From assembly GCA_037179335.1 (NCBI GenBank), contig JAKZHN010000002.1, positions 1,054,001 to 1,118,000 on the forward strand: 64,000 bases of DNA. Reading direction: 5' to 3'. Source of the DNA: Cyclaneusma minus (Eukaryota; Ascomycota; Leotiomycetes; Marthamycetales; Marthamycetaceae). Both the position numbers and the translations under genes were made by a program. The notes under the pieces were generated by a model. It had not been told where the DNA came from, did not search any database, and worked only from the letters and a program-made list of their open reading frames with translations. This document shows, in pieces, positions 22,372-35,000 of the stretch; position 1 is the stretch's first letter; each line of letters opens with the position of its first letter.

Positions 22372-24247
22372 ATGACGACATACGAGGACCAGAGCAGCGA
22401 GGAGAACGAAGAGCTCCAGCCAGGACATCGACTTCGACGTACAGAGCACAAGTTCATCGACCGAATTCTGATGGAGAGAGACCAAGATCGTGAGGTCGCC
22501 GCCGAAGAGGAGAGATCAGCCCCTTTGAACGACCGTCGCCATGCAACACTCGATCCAGCACGCCGAGGGCTCCTTCGCATCCGCATCTCACTCCCTTTCG
22601 CAATTCAACTCCACAACCGCGAAGCTGCAGAGGCTCTAGTCCACCACCAACGCCTACAAATAGAGCGTTATTGGCAAGCCACAGGCCAATTTCCACTCCC
22701 AGCCTCTCTGTCCAGGGAGGGGCTATGAAAGGGGACTGTGAGACCAACATTCATTCATCCATCCTTTCCTCGCGACCTTTCCTAATCCTGGCAACAAAAA
22801 AAACAAAAAAACAGGGGCATCGCGATCCTGTTCTCCCACACCGCTTTTCTTGGTTTCCAGATCCAACTTACCTGAATCATTGGCTCCCTCCCCCTCACCA
22901 GATTCCTCCTCCAAATTCTCATCGTGCTCAACGATCCAGGTCGTTACCCGGCGGGCCTTACGATTGGTGGGCGAAGTTGGATCCAATGCTGTGGCGTGTT
23001 TTGTTCGACGTGGCGTTATTGCTCTTCCCTTGGGTACGGACGTCGCTGGCTTGATTGGGGATGGAAGGCCACATAGCCTGATTGGCTCACAGCTTCTGCC
23101 TGCCGCTTCTAAGCAGGCAGTGCTTCAGCAGACAGTGTTTTCCAATCAGCAACCTACTCAACATCCCATGCTTCCTACCGCTGTTGAGCCGGATCACCCT
23201 TCGACCCGTCTTTAGCAGCGTGTACAAAGAAATCCTGGTAAGGGAGAAAGGCGTTGAAGAGCCCGAAGCTGAGTCTATCCTCAAGCCAGCAGTTGATCGT
23301 ACTCTTCTAAGAATTTCAGAAAGCTCGGTCGCTCTGAGTGGATACAAAGAGGGCGTCATGAAAGACCTGGGACAATTTGCCGAGGGTCTCAAGGAGCTGA
23401 ATGAATTCCAGAAAACGCTTTTGATCGGGCAGTTGCGCATCCGATCCTTTCCATGCTCAGCAGGTACAACCTTCCACCCAGCATTGTAATATGCCGCGGT
23501 CTGTCACACGCGCCCATGCTCCAGTCGCCAGTCAGCTTCCTGCGATGGCAAGTGGTAGGTCGTTCAGAGCTTTGGCTCGCTCTCAACAGCCTCAGCAACG
23601 CCAGCAACGCCAGCAGCGCCAGCAACGTCATACCCCAGCTCAGCAACCGCAGCGGTCGGCACCCACCCAGCTCCCCACTGCCGCCAGCATCCCATCTACA
23701 GCTCAGAGTTATACCTCGCCCGGCGCTCACAGCGTCTATCATCAAGGGCTCCGGCTCGTGACCCGGTCTCCACTCGACAGTCCCATCAATCCCAACAGAC
23801 CCAGCCCCCCGCTGCTGCCCAGCTCTCCACCGTGACCAGCGGTCCCTCTACAACGGCCCCTGGAGCCGCTGTTATCGCCCCAACCCAGTTTCAAGGATTT
23901 CCTCGCGACCGAGACGAGCTGCCTGCCGCCGATGAAAAGTATCACCTTTTCGACATCAAGAACATCAGTCAGGATGGCTCAAGACATCCAGCAAGATGGC
24001 TCAAGACATCCAGCAAGATGAAGAGCTGGCCCGGCTTGCCAGAACACGCTGCCAGGCATCCGTCGGTCTAGCCTTCCGTCGAGCTTGTATTAACCTCGGA
24101 GACCAGTCCTTCGACATTACCGATTTCAAGACGCTTCCTTACAACGACCTCGATCTCTACTGTCGTGTTCCGACATGGAGCAACGCACACCCCCACAAGC
24201 GCGATAGAGACCGACATGAGCGAAACAAGCACCCAAATATTGTCTGA
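22372..24247 (+). pseudogene. mosaic RDRH-family pseudogene
   Basis: The left part (22372-22728) has the N-terminal module: Glu-rich start, LDPARRGLLRIRISLPFAIQL, then a stop before the WPP block. Family-like pieces resume at about 23100 (SNQQPTQHPMLP) and 23491-23740 (Gln/Arg linker), shift frame near 23740 and continue to about 23940 (FPRDRDELPAADEKYH). Unrelated-looking sequence interrupts twice. About 23217-23480 encodes an Ile/Leu/Glu-rich stretch (VYKEILVREKGVEEPEAES). About 23943-24150 cuts the finger and includes a 22-bp tandem duplication at 23980-24023. The finger end follows at 24154-24247: YCRVPTW...KRDRDRHERNKH, with Trp in place of the second Cys. Several frames are used, so this is a pseudogene assembled by insertion. 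Confidence 0.6.
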
Positions 24248-24360
24248 CCTGGTACATAACGGTGGTGGGTGGCTATGGTGGCGTTTGGGGGTCACTGGCA
24301 GTTGATTGGGGTGATAGACAGGAGTGGTGGCGGTGAATATTTGCGGCTTTTGGCAGCAAC

Positions 24361-24560
24361 TTCGTCGCCCTCCTCACCGATGGCTGGAAATGCTGCGTCG
24401 AAAGCTTCCGCGATACCGCCTCCGACCACAAGCTTCTGTGGGACCTCTGGATTCTCTGTGACCATTTCAAGGCTCGGAAGCTCCAGAAACACCGTCATGA
24501 GGTGCATCTATGACAAGCAAGACGGCGAGCAATTGGCGGAGGAGCTTGTTGTCCCTGGAG
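24361..24560 (+). pseudogene. BTB-like fragment with a frameshift
   Basis: One frame reads DHKLLWDLWILCDHFKARKLQ. After one extra base near 24489 it continues in another frame as NTVMRCIYDKQDGEQLAEEL. A helical LWDLWILCDHF...LQNTVMR pattern is typical of the region after the core of fungal BTB/POZ proteins. No start or full domain is present. This is a resemblance judged by eye, not a proven homology. Confidence 0.3.
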
Positions 24561-24764
24561 ACCGTTTGCACCGAGGGCAGGAGCAGAAGGGAGAGGTGGT
24601 TGTCCTTGGGGACCGTTTCCGCCGACTCCTGGGGCAGGTCTAGGCGCAGGAGGTGGAGGAGGCCCGCTGAGAGCAGGTGGGAGTTGGCCGTTCATGTTGA
24701 TGGCTTCATCCGCGTCGTTTATTTGATGGGCTTGTACTCTGGCCTGATGTCTCGTCTTTGCCAT
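24495..24764 (-). CDS. possible Pro/Gly/Gln-rich small protein
   Basis: An 89-codon minus-strand frame: a polar start (MAKTRHQARVQAHQINDADEA) followed by a Pro/Gly/Gln/Ala-rich tail. The composition is protein-like, but it overlaps the plus-strand BTB-like fragment and has no recognisable domain. It could be a small hypothetical gene, an exon of one, or chance. Confidence 0.2.
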   Translation of the reverse strand: MAKTRHQARVQAHQINDADEAINMNGQLPPALSGPPPPPAPRPAPGVGGNGPQGQPPLPSAPALGANGLQGQQAPPPIARRLACHRCTS

Positions 24765-24988
24765 GGAGTAGCGGCGCGCGCCGAGTCAACACGCAAGGCC
24801 TAGTCTTGGCAATCAATGAAGCATTACGAATCCCCGCAAGCAGACAAATCGTTAATGTCAATCAGCCAATCACAGGTCCAGATCAGCTTTCGGGCCGCGA
24901 GAAGAACCACTTTATTCCCATGCTCTCCACGCTCTACCAGATTCGTCGCCCAGGACAAACTATGACCGTTGAGTTTCGGGATGCTTAG
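24758..24988 (+). CDS. uncertain short frame, unrecognised
   Basis: A 76-codon frame containing GLVLAINEALRIPASRQIV and HFIPMLSTLYQIRRPGQTM. The composition looks like real protein but there is no family match and no clear promoter or intron. It may be a fragment captured with the neighbouring mosaic pseudogene. Confidence 0.15.
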   Translation: MPWSSGARRVNTQGLVLAINEALRIPASRQIVNVNQPITGPDQLSGREKNHFIPMLSTLYQIRRPGQTMTVEFRDA

Positions 24989-24989
24989 A

Positions 24990-27520
24990 TTGAATGGGAG
25001 TGGTGCCTTCGACGACGATGGTTGGAATGTAGGGACTTTCGGACAACGTGGTGGGGTTCGTACTTTCATTCTTTGGCTTGGCTTCGAGATAGGGGGATTA
25101 ATGAGCAGAGGAGGTTTCTCTTGGTGTTCCGTAGGGTTTCCCTAGCATAGTTGCCGCATTCGATACTCTGAAATGCTAGGGTACCAAGCACCATTTCTTT
25201 CCTTCTGAAGCTGATGACGTGATCGTGATTGTCCAGTCTAAATGACAGGAACGTCCAGAATACTGCGTCTCCAAACAAGCAACACTGGTCATCTTGGCTA
25301 ACAAAGTTCTTTTCAGGAACAAGAACATGCCTACCGAAGAGACAGGCTCAGTTCAGAATCCATGATTGATTCCAGTGCCAAGGTCCCGTCCAAGAAGCAA
25401 GAATTCACTCCGAGTCCCAGGTCCCGTCCGACAATAACAACCAAGTCTAGCTAGAAACAAGAAGTTTTTCCAGTACTCGTAATCAAAGCACGTACCCATA
25501 GCTCATCCCAACACCAAGAAAAAACCCATGCCACTCGTGGCCAAACCAAACCCCAACGACTTCGAATTGTCAGGCTTATCTTGGGACTGGGATACTGGGC
25601 CTCCATTCATGAAGTAAGGACGATTCCAAGCGCTCAAGCCCCGTTCTCGAAACAAGAACCTCATCCAGAAACCGGAGTCTACCCCGATCAACAGGGCCCA
25701 GGTCGCGGAACAAGACGGCTTTCGGAGTGGTCAGAAATCAGACAATGAAGTCGGATCTCTCCTGAGCACAGAGGAGAATTCAGAATGACCACGACGACTA
25801 CGCTAGTCCAGTCCAAGTGACCAGATTCGCATCAGGCTAAGTGAGTGGGTTTAGCAGTTGTTATGCTCATGGCGCAGCAGCAGAACAGAAGCCGAGGGCG
25901 CCATACCGTAGCAGCCAGCCTCAGCTACAACATGAACTAACGCATACCAACAACACCATGTTTTAAACTTCCCAACAAATAACAATCACCAACGCCATAA
26001 ACTCCACTCATCTCGCCCAGGCTTAAGCAGAAGACTACTTGTCAGAGAAGCAAACTTCTGACAACGTGATTTCAAATCATTCAGAACAGCAAGCTCGACG
26101 GAGAAGCACATTGGTCGAGCACTAGCAGCCAGCTGCAGCCAGCATCAAATGTGTCGTCTGCGTACCTACCTATACCAACAGTATCCCGTCTTCAACCCAG
26201 CAGTCGTTAGGAAGACCACGACCTTTTCCCGTCTTTGCTCAAGGCTTGAGTAAAAGACGACATATCAGTGGAATGAACCACAGCAAGTGTGGTTTCCCAT
26301 CACCAGCGGGATGGCCCGAAGGTCAAAGCAGGAAGACATTGATCTGGGACTACCAGAGCAGCTGTGGAGGCTTGGACAGCGACGAGTGATGGAACAATTC
26401 AACAATTAGAAAGAGAGTAAAATGCATACCTAACTTAGACTGAAGACCCGAGCATGCAGATCACGAAATGCGAACATCATGAGCGTAGAGCATGCAGACC
26501 AAGGAGAACAATAAGATTGTCAGGCGCCGAGTCACTTGCACTCGTCACCTCGCAGCACAAGCCTAACTTGGCACCGCATCACAAACATTCACAAACACCA
26601 TGCACGAAGACAGCAAAACAGCAAAGATCAGAAGAACAGAAATGCATTCCAATTCCATTCACATGTTGTTTCTGAAGCTTGCCCTGGGGCATGGACTCGC
26701 CCTCGAGCACTTCACCCACTGGTCCCGTCGCCATTTCTCTGTACAAGGGCGCATTCAAGGAAGTCCAGTAAGCCGCATCATAAACCCTTTCATTAAGGTC
26801 AAGTCGCATCTAAACCAGAAGACTTGCCACAAAAACGAGACAAGAACGCCTTCTTCCTCGGTCTCCATCGAAGTCGATGCAAAAACCGGTTCTGTATGAA
26901 GCACGTATGATGTATACGGACACGCTCTCGATGTGATGTGTACACGCCATTCTCCATTTCCTGATTGCGAATGCAACATACCCTGGCCCATGTGAGATGG
27001 CCCATGTAAAGAAGGAAAACACTACTGCGCGATATTAAATGCAGTATCCTTGTTGCTGTTGTTGAAAAGTGCGCCTCGTGAGGTCGCCGATGCAGGCCGC
27101 GTATGCATGTCCCTGGACACCTGAAACGCCCCGAAGGAAGACCCGAATGCTTCCATTTTGGACTTCGCCTCGTATGTTCTTGTACTCCAACGACAGGCTT
27201 CGCGAAAATATGTACAGGGGTGATGTCGTGTATTGCGTATGCGGTGTGTGTGTGTGCGTGGTGGAGATTGATACGGTTCTGCAAAAACGTGGGAATGAAG
27301 GCCAAGAGGGGTATCGGTACAACATAGAGCAGCACAAAGTCATGAAGGACAAGTACGACTTGCCCCTCCAGATCGCCAGATCAGAGCAACGGATTGCACA
27401 ACCTATACGGAACAGCGCGTTAGGAGATGTTCCTCACAAATCTCGTGTTCGGCAGGTCGGGGCAATTTGGAAGTAGCGTCACGACATACCAAAAGCAGTG
27501 CCCCAAAAACGCCATAGCAA
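24990..27520. other. gene-poor stretch with degenerate repeats
   Basis: No supportable gene. 25310-25720 has loosely repeated phrases (AACAAGAA, CAAGGTCCCGTCC, GTCCCAGGTCCCGTCC). 25945-26275 contains two related blocks about 220 bp apart, each with a GGCTTGAGTAAAAGACGAC-type phrase (26022 and 26236). The right end, 26800-27470, is probably the 3' untranslated and flanking DNA of the minus-strand gene at 27525. A (GT)n tract lies near 27245. Confidence 0.4.
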
Positions 27521-27524
27521 ATGC

Positions 27525-28097
27525 TCAGTCGCCGGTACTCCAGATGCCTCCACCAACGGCTTTCGAAACTCCCAAGCCAACGCCTATGCCAATGCCGATG
27601 ATGCACAGTGCGAATATGACTCTGATCCAGAGCTTAGTAGTCTTGGACAACGTCCTCCACGCCCGGCATCCGCGCTGCATCTTCTTCTGCTTGTGCTGCT
27701 GCTTCAGTGTCTTCTGGCCCGGCCACACGGGGCAATCTTGCTTGCTCCTCTGCATCGCAATCGTCACATTTGACGCATCCTTTCCTCTATTACCAGCTTC
27801 CAAATCCTCGTATATGCTGATCTGGTGTTTTGATTCAGACTTCATGGCTTCGAGCGAAGTGCGGGTTGTGCGGTGGTTGTAGAAAGGGGAAAAGGGGGAG
27901 GTGTCGCGGCCGTGGTTTTCTTGGTCTGCGGCGAGGGTGGAGCGAGGTTCGCGAGAGTTCATCTCGAAGGAGTTGGGCCCGGAGTTGGTGAGGGTGTCGG
28001 CGGAGACGGTGGTTTGGCGGGAGAGGGTAGCGGGGACTGTGAGGGTTGCGGAGGGCCGCGGGATGGCTTCGCCGGCGGTGGTGGTTGGGAGAGACAT
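27525..28097 (-). CDS. C-terminally anchored membrane protein, hypothetical
   Basis: A 190-residue protein with a Ser/Thr/Pro-rich, probably disordered N-terminal 135 residues. It then has a basic patch (KTLKQQHKQKKMQRGCRAWR), LSKTTKLWIRV, a hydrophobic segment of about 20 residues (VIFALCIIGIGIGVGLGVS), and a short KAVGGGIW tail. This plan, cytosolic disordered region plus one membrane segment with a Gly-zipper pattern and a tiny C-terminal tail, is common among uncharacterised Pezizomycotina proteins. The enzyme or partner is unknown. The high third-position GC of the coding strand and the clean start at 28097 support it as a real gene. It is the only convincing gene between 24.3 and 40.5 kb. 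Confidence 0.7.
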   Translation of the reverse strand: MSLPTTTAGEAIPRPSATLTVPATLSRQTTVSADTLTNSGPNSFEMNSREPRSTLAADQENHGRDTSPFSPFYNHRTTRTSLEAMKSESKHQISIYEDLEAGNRGKDASNVTIAMQRSKQDCPVWPGQKTLKQQHKQKKMQRGCRAWRTLSKTTKLWIRVIFALCIIGIGIGVGLGVSKAVGGGIWSTGD

Positions 28098-31000
28098 GAT
28101 ACGATGCTAGAAGCGAGGATACCTATCTGATAGCGATTCGAGAGGAGCCGTGGTGGATAACGGATGGGGAGGAGTCGGAGATGGCGCTGGAGAAGTTTCC
28201 TGGAGTGAACGAGGCCGGAACGCTTGTTTCCAGTCGACAGTCGGCGTGTTGTGGTGTTTTGAGCGGAAGGAGCGAGATAAGCGCAGTTGCTTGAGTTCGA
28301 CTGATTGTTCCCTCGAGGCGTATGTAAGTGCAAACGAGTGACGATGTTCGGAACAGACTGGATAATCCGAGACGAGGGAAGGCGAATTCTCGTGTTGATG
28401 CCGGGAAAAGTGAATCAGATGTGATGGAAATTTGGCGGACTTTCCAGATGCACGATCTCGTCGCAAATTACGGCTAGATGCCCAGCACTCTCACTTCAAC
28501 ACAGACGCCAGCAGGTGCAGCAATTCTCGTCACCACGGTCGGGAGAATTGAGGCGGCCGATTGTCGAGTTGTGGTGAAAAGGAGAGTCGGGGGTGAGTGC
28601 AATCTTGAGGGAGCGACGTTCATCGCTCATCGCTCTTGCCAGGAGAAACGGGGCATAGCGGGCCTCTAGTCTTGGCACGCTAACGGCTGCCCCGGCCTAG
28701 TGCATTGATCTAAGCCTGTTCCTGCATTTGGTAGTCCCCCAATGGCCTATAGCGGATAAGCGTGCCTCGATCGGCAGGAGCCGTTGAAACGGTGCAGCCA
28801 ATAGCAGCAAGCCAGACTAAACCGTCGTTTCAATGTTGTGTGCCATTCCACCGTGCACTTTTCTGGCTTCGCCCCCAAAACTCTCTCGAGATCAATAATG
28901 CAACGCGACGAGATTTCCAGAAAAAACCCTGACTTGCTAGCAGACTAGTTCTACGGATGCACGGCATCAGAAAGTCACGTACCTTATTGGTCACTTTTCT
29001 CGCGTGGATAATCGACGACTTCGACAATCTAAATGGAATCAGCCCCTGTCCCCTCTCATCCACAGCCATAACCCGGCGCCTCAATGCTCCACGGCCCACG
29101 AGTCAACCACCATGGCCGCTCACTACCTATCAGGCTACATTGATGTATCTCATGCCAAACGCCAATGCCAAATGTCACCCCGCCACCGCCGCCCTTGGAG
29201 TTCTGGGCCTCATTCCATCTCAAGCCACCAAGCCTAGATTCTTCCCTTCGAGGCCTTTTCGAAGCCATCCAGCCATCTCGACAGGCTCGACAATCAGCAC
29301 CATCGAGTCGGGCAATCCCCTCATCTCTCCCGTGCTTCACCGCTCACGCCAGCCCGTCGAAATTTTCTAGTTCTTACATCGATCCATCGAATCCAACGGG
29401 GGCTCGAGCCCATCGATCCATCAAGCTTTCCTCTTACCTTTCCTGCATAAATGTATCGAAACGCCCCTAACCTAATTTTGTTTGGGTTACACACAGGACA
29501 ACGCTCAGAACACCCTCTCCGAGATATGCAACAATCGTCACCGGTGGATACATACAACGCCAAATACTATATATAATGGCATATGCTATTGAAAATTATA
29601 CACGGAAGACAGCCAAAACCCGATTATTTTACGAATTATGGTTGCGGCGCCCGAGGATGGCCCTCTGGAGCTTGCTCCGGGAGCTGCACAGACACGCAAA
29701 TCCCCGAACTTATGTTCGAAGTGAGAGGAGCATGGGCGTTGGCTTTTCAGCGTCATGCTTCGCGGCCTCCTTGATGATGATCCCACCGGCGACCCTAACA
29801 ATATTGAATTGCGAGTTCGTCAATTCATCATTCTTCATCAAAACGCTCCTCTCCTCATTCTTTCAATATCCAGAAACCCCAAGTTTCTCTTATCAGAGGC
29901 ACCCCTTCCGTCCATCGCGTTCAGAGAAACCAGCAGCACCAGCACCGTAAGATTCGCACATGTCTGCATCAAACACATCAAAACACCCCTCCACGAAAAA
30001 CAAATCTAGGATCTGTGGGAACGCGGCTCCACACAGATCTTACTGCCATTAACATATCGCTTTCAATTATGGATCCTCTTCTCAACAAACGAGATTCTGA
30101 TGCGCGACGCGAAGCGCATCATCTCTTTCGCGACTACATGATCTCATAGGCTCATCTGGTCTCAGCCTCATCTGCCAACATCTTTCCAGTTCTGAAAGTA
30201 TTGAAAGACATGATATCACGACCATTGGAAAGGAGAGGCTGAGATCAGAACATGATTTCTTTCTCATGTCTCTTCCCCAAGTCCAAGGCAAGCCCATGGC
30301 TCAAGTCTCAAAACTTTCAAATTCCCTGTCTTTCTTTACGCCATCTCATATTTCACAATTTGTTCATTCGTTTCGCAGCTCGTCACTTCTCCTGAACAAG
30401 CAAACTCGCCTGTCGCTTGATCATCTTTGCAATGCACCCCATTGCCGTGTATGCGTGCACAAAAAATGCCATCAATCCGATTGTTTGTTACCACGTGCTT
30501 GTATGCAAACTTCGGTCCCAACTCCCAAGTCCCGAGATGTAGGATTTTCGGCCCGGGATTGTACGGTGGGGCTGATCGGGTGGCATGTGTGGGAGCTATG
30601 TGGCTATATTGGGAATGTTGCACAAAAGTGACTGAATTGTGGGACTACTGCACGTGGTGATGGCGAGAGGTCAGAGGTTATGGGAGGGGGCACGTGATAT
30701 CAAAAAGTGGAATGAACTTTCAACTTGACTGGTAGACGGTACTTGTGGCAGGTGCAGGATGTAAGTTGAGTGTGATGGTGCCGAAGACTTTTCCCTGTAT
30801 GCTGCCAGCTGGGCTGACTCCTCCCCTCCTCACTCAATCTCGCCTCACCATCGAACTTCCCAGAACATCCAAATTCCCCAAGATTCTCCACCCAGTTATC
30901 TCGTATGTCATTTTCTGTGAGTCCCATTTCCTGAAATCCCATCCCTTGGAATCGACTTCGGTCAACAGTCGTATGGGCTTTCGCCACCCTCCCTGCAGCT

Positions 31001-31145
31001 CTCTTTGACTTCGGACCCCAGCCACCGGGCAACGGCCGCAACGCACCGTAAGGTGAATCGTCCCATGGGTATAAAACCACACCATTTGTTCTCGCCTTCC
31101 TTTCACCAAGAAAGAGAAACGACAGCGCAAAGTTCAAGACTCGGG
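28098..31145. other. intergenic, no supportable gene
   Basis: Several short frames on both strands (such as 28957-29370 plus and 30266-30631 plus) lack family resemblance, introns or codon bias, and they overlap equally good frames on the other strand. 28110-28480 is presumably the promoter and 5' leader of the 27525 gene. Confidence 0.4.
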
Positions 31146-31149
31146 CTGA

Positions 31150-31390
31150 GCCACGGGGAGCGGATCATCGAAAAAGCTGTGTACTATAAGCTCACGTCGC
31201 TCGACCCATGGCGAGGCCGCGAGGGCCTCACTCTACCGCGATAATCATGGAGGAGAAGCGCCAGTAATTCGGCCTTGACACAGGAGCGGATCGTCGAAAA
31301 GGCTGTCTACTACAAGTTCAGGTGCCTTTTGGAGGGAAGCGAGGACCTACTACTCAGAGAGAAAATAACACCGAGACAACTTGGTAGGGA
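31150..31390 (+). repeat. two degenerate copies of a dispersed coding-like fragment
   Basis: GAGCGGATCATCGAAAAAGC (about 31158) and GAGCGGATCGTCGAAAAGGC (about 31282) begin two partial copies. They would read ERIVEKAVYYK followed by different tails. A third copy lies at about 43075-43260. Between them GAGGGCCTC, an ATCATGGAG motif and AAGCGCCAG are also shared. All copies carry stops or frameshifts. The parent gene is not in the window and was not identified. Confidence 0.5.
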
Positions 31391-31439
31391 GTCTTGGGGA
31401 TTGAAGGTTCTACAAAGTTGATGGTAAGGCTGGATTAAA

Positions 31440-31610
31440 TGAAAAGGGTATATGGTGGTGAGGAAGGGTGGCTGCCTTAGGTGGTTGAGCCAAGGCTGGC
31501 TCGCTTAGCTTTTGTGGGGCCATAACCACTATAAAAGCTTTGTAACCATTAAATTTCTGCATTCTTAAGCTTCAAGCCTTTAAAGTTTGCAAAGGCAGGT
31601 ATTGCTTTAA
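31440..31610. repeat. left copy of the 39697 direct repeat (LTR part)
   Basis: Homologous to 39697-39865, with differences that are mainly C/T and G/A. Its left edge is sharp: the bases before it (GGATTAAA against ACCATATA) do not match. Confidence 0.65.
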
Positions 31611-32060
31611 TTTTTTAAATTCTTACCGCCAGCTAAAATCCTGCTAAGCATGCCCTTTGCTTTAATTTAAAGCTTTCTCTTCTCCGCCAATTAAAGAGTT
31701 TTCCTTGGTTTTTTCCGCCGGAAAAGAACCTCTTTTAAACTTAAAGCTTGCTTTTTACCGCCGGGTAAGGACTCTTTTTGCTTGCTTGCTCCAAAGCTTT
31801 CGCCGCCAGCCAAAACTCCAGCACTTCCCCAAAGCTTTTGCCGTTTGGCCAGCCAAAGCTTGCTTTTTTCTTGGACCTTTTTGCCAGCAGAGGTCCAAAG
31901 CTTAAAGCCTATTCCTTATTGCTAGCTAAAAACTCTTTTTGCTTGCTTGCTTTAAAGCTTTTGCCGCCAACCGAAGCTCCAGCACTTTTTTCTGCCAGTA
32001 AAAAACCAGTTTTTTTTTAGAATCTAAAGCTTGCTTTTTACCGCCAATTAAAAATTCTTT
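31610..32060. repeat. irregular tandem repeats, about 75 bp
   Basis: Phrases such as AAAGCTTGCTTTTTACCGCC, CTCTTTTTGCTTGCTTGCT and AAAGCTTTTGCCGCC recur four to five times with variation. The array sits just inside the left LTR-like repeat and is less AT-rich than the rest of the block. Confidence 0.5.
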
Positions 32061-35000
32061 TCGCTTTTTATTGCATACGCTCCTAAGCGTAAAGCCAGGT
32101 CTTTTTCTATAAGGTTTTTTTTGGCTTATTATTTAAATAAGTATAATTGGAAATTACGCTTTACGGCATAGCTTTTTGCGCTAAGCGTAAATTTAGGCGG
32201 TTAAGCTAGCTGCTTCAGTATAAAAATTGCTAATTCTAGCAATTACGTTATTATAATAGTCAAAAATAAATTGGCAAATAAAGGTGCGTTATACGTATTC
32301 CTTAGCTATAAAAAATAGCCGCTGCCTTTTTTAAATGAAAATAGCAGCGCCTAAATATTATACGCTAAAAGCCTTGCTTAGCTTTTTTAATAAATAATGC
32401 TTATTTTTTATATATTTTTAATATATATATTTTATAAAATGCCCGTAAAGCGCCTTTTCTAGCCCCGTATAATAATTATTCCTTTTTTTATAGCTTTAGG
32501 CCCTAAAGCTTCCAAATGCAAATTCCCGTTTTTTAATAATTTAATATTTGGGCTTTAATTATTAATTTGGATTCTTTATTTTAACCGCGTAAATTAATAG
32601 GCTTTTATTGGTTTATTATTATTAACAATTATTTTTAAATTTATTATTACCTAAGTTTTAAAGCTTTAATTTTAATACATAATTTGCGCTATTTATTATT
32701 AAATTAAATTTAGATTTTTATTTAATTGTTGTTATTATTTTAAACTTTTATTTTTTTATATTAAAATTTATTAAGATTTTATTGTTTTTATTGGCTTTAT
32801 ATATATTATATTAGCTTTTGTATATGCCTTTTTTATAAATGCCGAAAAATTAATATAGCGGCGGTTTATTTTAAATAATTAATTTTTAAAATTTTTAAAA
32901 TTTTTAAAGTTTTTGAAATTTTCAAAAATTTTTTATTATGCGCGTATTATACGCTTTTTGCAATAATGGCATTTTGATTTTTAATTTCGTTTTCGATCTC
33001 AAATCCTTTTTTACTTTCTTGGCGATTTTTTTTAAAAAAAAATTATAGCAATTATACTAAATTTTATTAAAGTTTTTATTTATATAAAATAGATTTTCCC
33101 GCTATTATTAGGCTTTTCTTTATTATTGCTTTTATACAGATTATTTAATATACGCCTTTTTAATAAAAATTAAGCTTTTTTTTTTAATATTATAGCTTTT
33201 AATAACATTTTTAACCGCAAGCTTTAAGGCTTTTTTAATAATAATGCTTAAATCCTATATAATAAAAATTTTAGCCGTAATTATAATAATAATAATATTA
33301 AAATTGCAATCCTATTATAAAATTTGAATTACGCTTTTATCAAAAACTTTTTTGGATTTTAAATCTATATTTATATTTAATATATACAAAGCTTTTTTAT
33401 AAACCTTTTTTATAATATTTATAATATTCATAATTAAGCCGTAAATAATTTTAAATATAATTATTATTACAATAATTATAAGCCGTTTTATTATATAATA
33501 AGCTTATATTTTATTCTTTCCGTTTTTTTTTACCAATTAATTTACTATTTTATAAATTCCCGTTGCTTACATTTCTTTATTTGACGCAATTTATAATGCC
33601 TTTATATTTTATCGCTATTATTATACTAAAATCCAAGTTTTTTTTAAAAAACTAATATATTAATTATAATAATAAATTAATTTAATTAAAAAATAATATA
33701 AAAGCTGCCAAAGTTTTTTTTTGCTTTAAAATTTATGCTTTTTTAAAATATAAAATGCGTAATATCCTTAAAAAAATACTATAATTGCAATAATAGCTTT
33801 AATTAAAGTTATTTTTCGCAATTTATATTCTAATGTATATAGTAATTAATATTTAATGCTATTTAATACATCTATTTCCCGTTTTTTTGCGTATATTTAA
33901 CCTGGATATAAATAAATTATAATTTTAATTGTTTTTTTAATAAGATTTTAATAATATAATATAAAAATTATAAATTTAATATATATAAGCTAGGATTAAT
34001 AGCTAGCCTTATTTGGAATATTATAAATCTTTTAGTTTTATTTGCTGGCTAAATTTATTTTTATATAATAGATTATTTTTAAATAGATTATTTAATATAC
34101 GGAATTTATAATTTTTATTTGCGCATTTTATAATTTTTAATTAAATTAAGCTTATTATTTGATTTTTAATTTTTTAATTTAATTGTTTTATAAAATATAA
34201 ATTAAATTAAATATAAAAAACATAGCTAAACCTATATTTTTATATTTTAAATATTTTTATTTTTATTTTTATCTTAGCTTGCTACTATACGTAATTGGGC
34301 ATTTCCTGTTTAAATATAAAGCTAAAGCTAGCCTTTTAATAGTTTTTTCATTATTATTATAATTTAGCTTTAATATTTTTTTAATAAACTTGCTTGAAAT
34401 TATTAAAGCATTTTTAAAGTTTTTTTAAATTGATATTTGATTTTAATTTTAATTTTGGTTTTTTAATATATGCAAAATATAAGATAATTGTTTTTTTTAT
34501 AGATTATAATTTTTTTAATTTTTAATTTTTAATTAGATTTAAAAAATTTAAAATTTGCAAAATGTAATTTATATATATTGCTTTAAAATGCTTTAACAAA
34601 TTTTGAAAAACTAATATAGAAAATATTATATAATTGCTCTAATTAAAATTTAGGCAGGAATTTCAAATAATAAATTTGGGCTTTTATTTTTTTAATAATA
34701 AAAAAAGGGCTTAGATATTTTTTTAATAGCTTTCCGGCTTTAAAGCGTATATTTTTAATAAATAAGAAAATTTAGTTTTTTTTATTAAAATTTATATTTT
34801 TATATTATTTTATATATTATTTTATATATTATTTTATATATTTATTAGTAATATTTTTGCAATTTTTGCAATAATAAACATTTATTATATATATATTTTT
34901 TTGCTTTTTTATATTAAGCAGTTTAATTTTTATAAAGTATATAAAATAATTAATATTAATTTATTAATAATATTTATAACTTATAAAAAAATTGTTTTTT

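Noticed and set aside
26799..27335. 178-codon minus-strand frame
   Set aside because: It has no domain and a mixed composition with (CA)n-derived residues, and it lies just downstream of the 27525 gene where a 3' untranslated region is expected.
28957..29370. 137-codon plus-strand frame
   Set aside because: No family resemblance. Overlapping frames on both strands are equally long, and there is no intron or promoter context.
31150..31390. Elongin C or another BTB/Skp1-fold protein for the ERIVEKAV fragments
   Set aside because: Only a short helix-like stretch is suggestive, and the surrounding residues do not follow the Elongin C pattern.
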